This document shows positions 53,648 through 61,056 of a DNA stretch of 64,000 bases, in pieces; the first letter of the stretch is position 1, and every line of letters begins with the position of its first letter. Source of the stretch: Jeotgalibacillus soli (lineage in GTDB: Bacteria > Bacillota > Bacilli > Bacillales > Jeotgalibacillaceae); NCBI RefSeq assembly GCF_000829435.1, contig NZ_JXRP01000009.1:620001-684000 (forward strand), in the 5' to 3' direction. The notes below the pieces were generated by a model, which was not told the DNA's origin, ran no database searches, and worked only from the letters and a program-made list of their open reading frames with translations. A program made the translations under genes and the position numbers.

Positions 53648-54611
53648 AAGTACTTATTTCCCATTGGATTTTGAAGCGTTTTGGTCGGCACAAAAACGTA
53701 AAGCTGAAAAATCGGAGTGGCAGGGGGAATGGACGGAAAGGGACTATCCTATTTCTTCGATCCGCCTTCTTAACTGCACCTTTACTTCATTTGACGGGAC
53801 ACCGATCAATGGCATTTGCTTGCTTCCAAAGCATTTAAAAAAAGGCCCGCTGATGATCTGCTACCCTGGTTATACGGGAGATAAGGGTTTTCCTTCATAT
53901 TTTCTCAAATGGGCGATGCTCGGGTTGGCGGTTGCTGTGTTTGATGTACGCGGACAGGGACTCTCACCAGACCATGCACGCTACAGGAGGGCAGCGGCAG
54001 TACCGGGATGGATGCTGCTCGGCGCAGATGCTCCGGAAACATACTATTTTACAAATGTCATAAAAGACGGATGGCTTCAGTTACAGTGGCTTTTATCAGG
54101 AGGGCTTCCGTTTTCCGTACAAGACGTGATATTAAATGGCTCATCACAGGGCGGAGGGTTGGCGCTTGCTTCGGGCGCGTTAATGACAATGGACGATGAT
54201 TGTTACAACCCATCATTTATTTTAAGCGACTGGCCGTTTTTATCTGATTTTCCGGATGCGGTGGAAGAGGCATCTGAAGGACCCTATATGGAAATTGTTC
54301 AGTACGGCAAACGGCATGATCCGCTTCGCAGAAATTGGGAGGATTTGATGAAAACGCTGTCTTATGTTGATTCGGTTCATTTTGCAAGCAAGATAACCAG
54401 TCCGTTATATATGGCGATTGGAACCGCTGATAAGGTGACGCCTCCTTCAACCGTGTTCAATGTTTTCGATGCTTCTCCATCAAAAGAAAAACATATCGAG
54501 GTATACCACGGTTATGTGCATGAGGTAAATCCGTTTCACGAGGAGAAAAAGCTCGCGTACACAGCTGAAAAAATGAGTACCTATTCTTATAGGAAAGGGG
54601 AAAATCAATGA
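53640..54611 (+). CDS. Acetylxylan-esterase-like alpha/beta hydrolase (AXE1 type)
   Basis: GTG 53640 gives 323 residues. AXE1-type blocks are visible: YPGYTGDKGFPSYFLKWAML, DVRGQGLSPDH, the nucleophile elbow NGSSQGGGLALASGAL (Ser about 172), the acid in AIGTADKVTPPSTVFN (Asp about 262), and the His in VYHGYVHEVNP (about 296). No signal peptide is present, so it should deacetylate imported, short oligosaccharides or glycosides in the cytoplasm. It overlaps both neighbours and belongs to the same operon. Confidence 0.88.
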   Translation: MDKSTYFPLDFEAFWSAQKRKAEKSEWQGEWTERDYPISSIRLLNCTFTSFDGTPINGICLLPKHLKKGPLMICYPGYTGDKGFPSYFLKWAMLGLAVAVFDVRGQGLSPDHARYRRAAAVPGWMLLGADAPETYYFTNVIKDGWLQLQWLLSGGLPFSVQDVILNGSSQGGGLALASGALMTMDDDCYNPSFILSDWPFLSDFPDAVEEASEGPYMEIVQYGKRHDPLRRNWEDLMKTLSYVDSVHFASKITSPLYMAIGTADKVTPPSTVFNVFDASPSKEKHIEVYHGYVHEVNPFHEEKKLAYTAEKMSTYSYRKGENQ

Positions 54612-55456
54612 AAACGAGTATTAGCATGTACAGTATGAACGGTCTTGTAAAAAAAGAACAATGGACGGCAGTGGATTTCGCTCATTTTCTCATTAAGCAT
54701 GAGGTGCAGGGAGCGGAGCTGCTGGACTTTTACAGCGATGGCAAAAACGATGAACTGCTTGAAGCAAAAAAATGGCTGAATGAAGCGGGGATCGCGGTTT
54801 CTGCCTATGATGTTTCAAATGATTTTGTGCAGTCTGATGCATCCGAAAGAAGGAAGGAAGAGGAAAAGGTGCTTCGGGCGATTGAAACAGCACGAATGCT
54901 GGAAACCTCTATCGTTCGTGTGTTTTGTGGCGATGTAAAGGAAGGGATCACATTTGACCAAGGGCGCAGCTGGATTGTGGAAGGACTGTCAAGATGTGCA
55001 GAAGAAGCGAGTCAGGCTGGTATTCGGTTAGCCATTGAAAATCATGGACTTTTAGCAGGGAAAAGTGAACAGGTTCGTTCCATTATAGAAGAGGTTCAAT
55101 CCCCATTTGTTGGTTCCACATTTGATACAGGAAATTTTTTGCTCGTTGGAGGAGATCCGCTTGCTTCGCTTGAGGAGCTTATGCCGCATATTTTCCACGT
55201 TCATTTTAAAGATTTTCGAAAAAAGCTTCCTGAGGAGCAGCTGAAAGGGTTTCGCTCTTTATCAGGTGAGGAATGGATTGGCGAAGTTGCTGGTGACGGT
55301 CTTGTGCCGGCACAGTCCATTGTTCATCGTCTATCTGAAGCACGCTATAACGGCTTTTTATCCGTTGAATATGAAGGATACGCTGAACCGGAAGTAGCGA
55401 ATATTGAAACAATTAAACGGCTGGAACGCTGGATTGGAGAGGTAAACCATGGTTAG
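54608..55456 (+). CDS. Sugar phosphate isomerase/epimerase family TIM-barrel protein
   Basis: The 282-residue protein has the xylose-isomerase-like TIM-barrel (AP endonuclease 2) pattern: TSISMYSMNGLVKKEQWTAV, GAELLDFY, GIRLAIENHGLLAGKSEQ (metal Glu), FVGSTFDTGNFLLVGGDP, and HIFHVHFKDFRKKLP (metal His). GLVPAQSIVHRLSEARYNG and LSVEYEGYAEPE complete the barrel. Members epimerise, isomerise, or in oxidative glycoside pathways eliminate keto-sugars. The start overlaps the esterase stop (ATGA) and its end overlaps the unknown gene by 8 bases. Confidence 0.87.
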   Translation: MKTSISMYSMNGLVKKEQWTAVDFAHFLIKHEVQGAELLDFYSDGKNDELLEAKKWLNEAGIAVSAYDVSNDFVQSDASERRKEEEKVLRAIETARMLETSIVRVFCGDVKEGITFDQGRSWIVEGLSRCAEEASQAGIRLAIENHGLLAGKSEQVRSIIEEVQSPFVGSTFDTGNFLLVGGDPLASLEELMPHIFHVHFKDFRKKLPEEQLKGFRSLSGEEWIGEVAGDGLVPAQSIVHRLSEARYNGFLSVEYEGYAEPEVANIETIKRLERWIGEVNHG

Positions 55457-56045
55457 CAAGCTGCCAGAATGGATGGATCGAAAAAGAATTCGTGAAAATA
55501 AAATTCAGGAAGAGGCCAGCTATGCCTCAGTCAGTGCGCAAATAGAGAGCAGTGACAGGCTTTTCTCACTTGGCTTTGGAGAGCAAGCCTTTCCGGCTCT
55601 TGATCAGCTTTTTCAAGAAGAATCATGGTCACGCAATGGGGTGCTTCGAATGCATCGCATAGAAAACGCAGCTCATTCCTGGCTTGAGGAAGATATCATG
55701 ATGATGACGCGATGGTTTGGTTTGCCAGAACGGTTGCATGTAACGGAAAACATGAAGGATAATGGGCCGCGTCACATAATTGCACTCATTCGTTTTGAGT
55801 CCCTGGCTGCCGTTCATTGGGAATTAACAGCATCTGTTGATAGAACGGCTGCTATGAAAATGGAATGGAGCAGTATGGAAGGAACGTTTCAATACAATAG
55901 CAGTGAACCCTATAGCGGGGTGTCCGCTGCTCCCGAAGTGGACATTGCTTCCTGCATCCATTTCGCATGGCCGGCAGGTGAAGGGTTTAAAGAACGTGAA
56001 GCCGTGCGCCAGCTGATTAGTGAGAGAACGGGGGAATGGACATGA
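55449..56045 (+). CDS. Hypothetical protein, translationally coupled to TIM-barrel and oxidoreductase genes
   Basis: I do not recognise this 198-residue protein. It has no signal, no membrane segment and no obvious catalytic motif. It starts MVSKLPEWMDRKRIRENKIQ and is rich in Trp, Met and acidic residues toward the middle. Both gene ends overlap neighbours (8 bases upstream, 4 downstream), which implies coupled synthesis. It may be a small partner subunit or a substrate-specific enzyme of the sugar pathway. Confidence 0.75.
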   Translation: MVSKLPEWMDRKRIRENKIQEEASYASVSAQIESSDRLFSLGFGEQAFPALDQLFQEESWSRNGVLRMHRIENAAHSWLEEDIMMMTRWFGLPERLHVTENMKDNGPRHIIALIRFESLAAVHWELTASVDRTAAMKMEWSSMEGTFQYNSSEPYSGVSAAPEVDIASCIHFAWPAGEGFKEREAVRQLISERTGEWT

Positions 56046-57016
56046 ATATTGGCATCATGAGCTTTGCCCATATGCACGCTTATAGCTATGCACAATGCCT
56101 GCTTCAATTAAAGCAGGAAAATGTCAATCTAATCTCTATTTGGGATGATAATTCAGTAAGAGGAAAGGAAGCATCTGAACAATTTAATGCTGCATTTTAT
56201 AATAGTTTTGAAGAGTTTTTTAGATCAGGTCTGGATGCCGTCATTATTTGCAGTGAAAATGTACACCACCACGACCAAGTTATTGCTGCTGCAAAAGCCG
56301 GGCTGCACATTATGTGTGAAAAACCGTTATCCTTATCAACCGAAGAAGCGGAAAATATGATTCGTACGTGTAACGATCAGCAAGTAATCCTGCAAACCGC
56401 GTTTCCAGTCCGGTTCGCGGCGCCGATCAGAAGACTGAAGGAAGCGGTTGAAGCAGGAGAGGCAGGAGAGATTGTTGCAATCCGGACTACAAACCGTGGA
56501 CAGAACCCAGGAGGTTGGTTTGCGGATCCAGCTTTGTCAGGCGGCGGTGCCTTGCTCGATCACACGGTCCATATGGCAGACATCATGCGCTGGATTACCG
56601 GTTCGGAAGTAAAAGAAGTGCATGCAGAATGGGGAACGCAATTCGGTTCAGATGGAATTGATGATATGGGCCTATTAACGCTCATTTTTGAGGACGGGAT
56701 TATTGCCTCTCATGATGCGAGCTGGTCCCGCCCATCCGGATTTCCATCCTGGGGAGACGTAACAATAGAAGTAATCGGGACAAAGAAAACACTCTATGCT
56801 GACGGATTTGGTGAAAGAGGACATGTGTATCGAAAATCAGGACGAGCCTATGAGCATGTCGTATCAGGAGAAGATATGGATATGGGATTAATTCGTGATT
56901 TCGTTGATACCGTAAAAGAAGGACGTTCGCCATCTATTACCGGAGAAGATGGTCTACGTGCTGCTGAAATTGCATTTGCGGCATATGAAGGTGTTACGAT
57001 ATTAAATAAACGCTAA
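56042..57016 (+). CDS. Gfo/Idh/MocA-family oxidoreductase
   Basis: ATG 56042 is preferred to the ATG at 56036, because GGGGG ends 7 bases before it and it overlaps the upstream stop (ATGA). The 324-residue protein has an unusual N-terminal loop, MNIGIMSFAHMHAYSYAQCL, lacking the GxGxxG pattern. It also has VIICSENVHHHDQVIAAAKA, HIMCEKPLSLSTEEAENMIR and SGGGALLDHTVHMADIMRWI. The His-rich, Gly-poor loop resembles that of the 39793 enzyme (GLDTSH), so both may bind their cofactor differently or hold it tightly. It is the last cytoplasmic enzyme of the operon. Confidence 0.87.
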   Translation: MNIGIMSFAHMHAYSYAQCLLQLKQENVNLISIWDDNSVRGKEASEQFNAAFYNSFEEFFRSGLDAVIICSENVHHHDQVIAAAKAGLHIMCEKPLSLSTEEAENMIRTCNDQQVILQTAFPVRFAAPIRRLKEAVEAGEAGEIVAIRTTNRGQNPGGWFADPALSGGGALLDHTVHMADIMRWITGSEVKEVHAEWGTQFGSDGIDDMGLLTLIFEDGIIASHDASWSRPSGFPSWGDVTIEVIGTKKTLYADGFGERGHVYRKSGRAYEHVVSGEDMDMGLIRDFVDTVKEGRSPSITGEDGLRAAEIAFAAYEGVTILNKR

Positions 57017-57078
57017 TATATTCATTGTTTTAATCTAGATAAGAGTTTGTGTTAGCACTGATTAAAAGGAGGAAAAAA

Positions 57079-59985
57079 ATGAAAGCATTTAAAATTGCGT
57101 TGATGCTGACGGCCAGTCTTGTATTGTTTTTTGAAATCCTTATGATCAGTCACTCCCCTGTTCAGGCAGAAGAATTTGATTTAGAACAAATGAATTTGTT
57201 AAATGGTGATTTTGAAGAAGTATTACAGAATAATGTGATTCCAGGCTGGGACAGAGTTCCGGTGAACCCTGCAGCAGGAACGGCTGTGGAGATTGTAGAA
57301 GATCCTGTTTTCAGCGGAAATCATAGTTTATTAATTGATGACCAAAGCACATCTGCTTCCATTGGTTTGACAAGCCACTATGTCACGATCGAGCCTGGAG
57401 AGACGTATCGCATGACATCTGAGGTTTTTGTCGCAAGCAAAAGTGTCAGAGGTTATATTAAGTTTTTCGATCAAAATGGCAGAGAGGTCGGCTCCGCAAC
57501 AGAACTAGCAAATACCGAAGGACAATGGAGGACTCTTACGATTGATGGGGCTGCTCCAGAAACTGCAACTCGAGCAAAAATCTGGTTCTATATGGGAGCC
57601 GGCGGGACAAGCAAAGCCTATGTTGATAATGTGAAACTTTACAAAAAAATTGTCCAGCCTGTAGTTCCTGTTACTGAAAAATTCGAAGCTCCTGTTGACC
57701 ACGGGGAAGCTGTTCAAATTCCTTTGTCGCAAGGTGCAGCCTATGGTGTAAATAATGGAGTGAATGAACAGTACATTGTGGTTACTGGCTCCCCGGCTGT
57801 CTTTTATGCTGTGAATGCGGAAACGGGAGAGCATTTATTTTCGCAGGAAATGCCTGGTCTTGATGTGGCATGGACAGTGGAGGTTGCAAGTGATGGGAAT
57901 GTTTATTTTGCCGGTACAACAAATGGCGTTGTTTATCGATATCTTCCAGCAGAAAAACGAATTGAAAATCTAGGAGTTAATCCATCTGATAAATTCATTT
58001 GGGATCTGGAGCCAAGCAGTGACGGTAAGATTTATGGTGCCACCTATCCAAACAGTAAAGTGTTTGAATATGACATTGCAACTGGGGAGTATACGGATTT
58101 AGGTCCGATGAAAGAAGGACAGCAATACGCACGCGGACTCGGTGTCAGTAATCAATATGTTTATACAGGGATTGGAACGGACGCAGCACTTATCAGATAT
58201 GAACGTAAAACTGGGGAAAAAACGGAACTGGAGATCCCGGTTTCCGGGCAAAAAACGACAATTGGAGAAATTGAGGTTTATAGCGGGAAATTATTCGTTC
58301 ACAACGGTTCAAAAATGTATGTAATGGATGAAGAAACGGGAGAACATTTAAAAACAATTGATTTTCAGACTAAAATGTCTCCACCCTCTCCATACAATCC
58401 GGTTTTAATTTACTACAAAAACGGTGATGAATTATTTACTTATAACATGGCTGAAAATACGACAGCAAAAGTGGAAAATATACCACCAGTGCCAGGGGAT
58501 ACCTCGGTGAAGGCTCATGCATGGATTACGCTTAACGAAGGAGAAAATGCCGGACAAACAGTCCTTGCCGGCATGGCAGCATTTACTGACTCCTTTTTCT
58601 ACAATCCAACAAATGATTGGTATGAGCTGCATTTTCCTGAAGTGGAAGCGCGGGGAGTTGCAATCAATGCCTTGAGTGCCATTGATGGAAAGGTTTATGC
58701 AGGCGGTTATCAGCGTGGAGTGAGTGTTTTTGATCAGAAATCAAAGGAATATGTCTACTCAAATAAAGCATTCCATCAATCAGAGGGCATCCATGAGTAT
58801 AATGGAAATATTTATTTTGGGACATATCCTGGCGCTAAAATGTATCGTTACGATCCTAATAAACCATTTGATTATCAGGAAAATGGCTTAGGGAACCCGG
58901 GACTTTTTCTTGATATAGAAGATGAACAGGACCGGCCATTTGCTATGACAACAGGAGATAATCAATTGTTTATTGGAACCATTCCTGGCTACGGCAAGCT
59001 TGGCGGTGCCATAACGGTTGTAAGTGAAGAAGAAAATAAAAAGGGCGAAATGGTCATTGAATCTCAAACCTATCGCAATATCGTCAAAGACCAAAGCATA
59101 TTTGGCTTAGCGTATAAAGACGGTAAATTATTTGGCGGGACTTCCATTACAGGAGGGCTCGGAATTAATCCAGCAGCCGATGAAGCCAAAATGTTTGTTT
59201 TTGATGTAGAAACGGGTCAGGTAATAAAGGAATTCACTCCTGAAATACCTGGCTACACGAATAAAATGCAAATGATTGGCGATCTATCCTTTGGTCCGGA
59301 CGGTTTGTTATGGGGGATTATTGATGGGATCATCTTCGCAATGGATCCAGAAACATTCGAGGTAGTGAAAAGTAAAATTGTATATGAGACAGCCTTTAAC
59401 AGCAGTAAATTCCGTCCATTTTACTTGCAGTGGGGCAATGATGGCTTACTGTACACAACCCTTAACCGCAAGCTGACAGTCGTTGATCCACAAACATTAA
59501 ATACTCAGCAGCTCGTCGACGGCACGGTGAACCTGATGTCTCTTGGAACAAATGGATCTATCTATTACGCGATGGGATCTAAGCTATTTGAATTGCCCAT
59601 CAAACAGCCAGACGAAATTGAACTGTATGCTCCGCAAAAACGTGCTAAAGTAAATGAAGAACTTTCATTTTACATCAAAGCGAAAAACAGAGATGAACTA
59701 TCCATTCGTCTTGGGAATTTGCCATTTGAAAACGAGTATTTTTCGATTGTTGATTTTGAACAGGGACTTGCCAAGAAATCCGGAAGAGACATAGTCGTTC
59801 AATTGCCGGAAAGCGAGGAAAAAATAAAAATAATCGGATCATCCAAAGGAAATGACTGGACAGAAGAAACAGTGTATAAAGTGAACATTAAAGCCAAACG
59901 GCACATACCCGCTACCCGAGTCGTATTGGAAAAATACCTTGAGTTAGATAAAGAGAAATTTTCATTACACTACTATCAGCACTAA
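57079..59985 (+). CDS. Large secreted protein: carbohydrate-binding-like domain plus beta-propeller
   Basis: ATG 57079 behind AAAAGGAGG gives 968 residues. A signal peptide (cleavage after PVQAEE) is followed by a CBM4/9-like jelly-roll of about residues 40-190 (MNLLNGDFEEVLQNNVIPGW, SGNHSLLIDDQSTSASIGL). A long propeller of about 190-850 follows, with repeats such as GKIYGATYPNSKVFEYD, GNIYFGTYPGAKMYRYD and DGLLWGIIDGIIFAMD. The C-terminal beta-rich tail ends without an anchor motif. It could bind polymer at the cell surface or act as a polysaccharide lyase-like or receptor protein for the importers. Activity cannot be assigned. Confidence 0.85.
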   Translation: MKAFKIALMLTASLVLFFEILMISHSPVQAEEFDLEQMNLLNGDFEEVLQNNVIPGWDRVPVNPAAGTAVEIVEDPVFSGNHSLLIDDQSTSASIGLTSHYVTIEPGETYRMTSEVFVASKSVRGYIKFFDQNGREVGSATELANTEGQWRTLTIDGAAPETATRAKIWFYMGAGGTSKAYVDNVKLYKKIVQPVVPVTEKFEAPVDHGEAVQIPLSQGAAYGVNNGVNEQYIVVTGSPAVFYAVNAETGEHLFSQEMPGLDVAWTVEVASDGNVYFAGTTNGVVYRYLPAEKRIENLGVNPSDKFIWDLEPSSDGKIYGATYPNSKVFEYDIATGEYTDLGPMKEGQQYARGLGVSNQYVYTGIGTDAALIRYERKTGEKTELEIPVSGQKTTIGEIEVYSGKLFVHNGSKMYVMDEETGEHLKTIDFQTKMSPPSPYNPVLIYYKNGDELFTYNMAENTTAKVENIPPVPGDTSVKAHAWITLNEGENAGQTVLAGMAAFTDSFFYNPTNDWYELHFPEVEARGVAINALSAIDGKVYAGGYQRGVSVFDQKSKEYVYSNKAFHQSEGIHEYNGNIYFGTYPGAKMYRYDPNKPFDYQENGLGNPGLFLDIEDEQDRPFAMTTGDNQLFIGTIPGYGKLGGAITVVSEEENKKGEMVIESQTYRNIVKDQSIFGLAYKDGKLFGGTSITGGLGINPAADEAKMFVFDVETGQVIKEFTPEIPGYTNKMQMIGDLSFGPDGLLWGIIDGIIFAMDPETFEVVKSKIVYETAFNSSKFRPFYLQWGNDGLLYTTLNRKLTVVDPQTLNTQQLVDGTVNLMSLGTNGSIYYAMGSKLFELPIKQPDEIELYAPQKRAKVNEELSFYIKAKNRDELSIRLGNLPFENEYFSIVDFEQGLAKKSGRDIVVQLPESEEKIKIIGSSKGNDWTEETVYKVNIKAKRHIPATRVVLEKYLELDKEKFSLHYYQH

Positions 59986-60003
59986 ACGGCAAGCGACAGA
60001 CAA

Positions 60004-60039
60004 AGCGACAAGCAGTTCATCTGCTCGTCGCTTTTTTTG
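60004..60039 (+). terminator. Terminator after the secreted propeller gene
   Basis: AGCGACAAGCAG (60004-60015) pairs with CTGCTCGTCGCT (60021-60032), one mismatch, followed by seven T. Confidence 0.82.
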
Positions 60040-60048
60040 CTGGGTACA

Positions 60049-60097
60049 ATACTTTTGTTCGCTAAAGGGGTCAGACCCCTTTAGCGAACAAAAGTAT
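60049..60097. repeat. 49-bp near-perfect palindrome, copy 3
   Basis: It has the same core as copies 1 and 2, but the arm reads TTTTGTTCG against CGAACAAAA. The C-to-T change on one side is thus matched by G-to-A on the other. It lies between two terminators. Confidence 0.9.
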
Positions 60098-60109
60098 ATG
60101 AATAAAATA

Positions 60110-60158
60110 AAACACCCGGCTATGACCGATTATTTTCGGTTATAGCCGGGTGTTTTTG
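60110..60158. terminator. Bidirectional terminator, overlapping the 3' end of the small membrane ORF
   Basis: AAACACCCGGCTATGACCGA pairs with CGGTTATAGCCGGGTGTTTT around about 7 bases, with T/A tails on both strands. Confidence 0.85.
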
Positions 60159-60357
60159 CGTGATAGGCCTCTTCGGCTCTGGCGTCAATTCGCCAATTTC
60201 GAAAGGTGTAGAGGCCGATGATGCTAGATGCCATAATAAACTCTAAGTAAAAGGATTCACTAAATGCAGGGGGCAAGAGATTTGTAGAAAACTTTATGAA
60301 TATATAAAGTGAAAAAATTCCTGTGGAAATGGGGCAGAGGATATTAAGAAGTTTCAC
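60130..60357 (-). CDS. Small membrane protein, hypothetical
   Basis: On the minus strand AGGAGG precedes a GTG at 60357 by 11 bases, giving about 75 residues; a GTG four codons earlier overlaps the ribosome site. Two hydrophobic segments are visible (NILCPISTGIFSLYIFI and FIMASSIIGLYTF), followed by a basic tail. The stop codon lies inside the loop of the downstream terminator. No family recognised; it could be a real small protein or a chance frame with a good ribosome site. Confidence 0.5.
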   Translation of the reverse strand: MKLLNILCPISTGIFSLYIFIKFSTNLLPPAFSESFYLEFIMASSIIGLYTFRNWRIDARAEEAYHAKTPGYNRK

Positions 60358-60432
60358 TGTTGTATGCACCTCCTAGTGACTTTGTGAAAAACTCAATATA
60401 TGCTCCTAAGACTAGGTGACACTGCGTGTTTG

Positions 60433-60458
60433 AATCAACAGACACGTTTAACAAAGTC
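60433..60458. repeat. Right-end fragment of the dispersed repeat
   Basis: AATCAACAGACACGTTTAAC followed by AAAG matches the right end of the complete element at 40728-40865. The core and left end are absent, so this is a partial copy. Confidence 0.65.
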
Positions 60459-60889
60459 AATAAAATAAAGAGTCTTTTCGTTTCTTCTTTTGTAAACATG
60501 AGCTAGCAGCTGGAGCTATAGGATTTAAAGAACATACTCGTTCATTGGAGGGCTGTAATTTCATCGCAATATAAAAATTGGAGAATCAAAGGTTTTAGAA
60601 GCAAGCAAATATTTCATTAAAGTAATTACCTCCTTTTTCAAATTGTATTCGTAATATGTGGACGTTTCAATCGATTCGGTGGATTTTAATGAAAATGATA
60701 TTTAACTAACTTATAACAACACAATATTTAACAATATGCAGGGAAAATCGTAATTTTTGTCATAATTTGATATTGCAAAGAATGTTCTAGGTAAAAAAGA
60801 CACGTTAAGAACTTCCTGCTGCCTACGATCTTCTTTTTTCAGCGAACGGGTATATTAGAGTAAACTCTGTTGCTATTGGGTTTCTTGAT

Positions 60890-60934
60890 GCTTTTGTTCG
60901 CTAAAGGGGTCAGACCCCTTTAGCGAACAAAAGC
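60890..60934. repeat. 45-bp near-perfect palindrome, copy 4
   Basis: It has the same arm variant as copy 3 (CTTTTGTTCG against CGAACAAAAG) around GGGGTCAGACCCC, between the intergenic stretch and the terminator of the minus-strand cstA-like gene. Confidence 0.9.
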
Positions 60935-61008
60935 GTTTCACTTCCATGATTGCACTCCATTCCATAAAAAAATGGATAGGCCACACGTTTATATCCACTT
61001 CAAAAAAA

Positions 61009-61035
61009 GACAAGCAGCTCAGCTGCTTGTCTTTT
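61009..61035 (-). terminator. Terminator of the cstA-like gene
   Basis: AAGACAAGCAGCT and AGCTGCTTGTCTTT form a perfect hairpin with A/T tails on both sides. It lies about 20 bases past the minus-strand stop codon. Confidence 0.85.
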
Positions 61036-61056
61036 TGGTCCAGCTTAATAATGAGA

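Larger units (their letters stand above)
60370..61056. other. Intergenic region with repeat fragments, no gene seen
   Basis: It holds the right-end fragment of the dispersed repeat (60433-60458), palindrome copy 4 (60890-60934) and a terminator (61009-61035) for the cstA-like gene. The rest is AT-rich with short frames only. A GGAGG-like stretch on the minus strand near 60632 has no frame attached. Confidence 0.5.
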
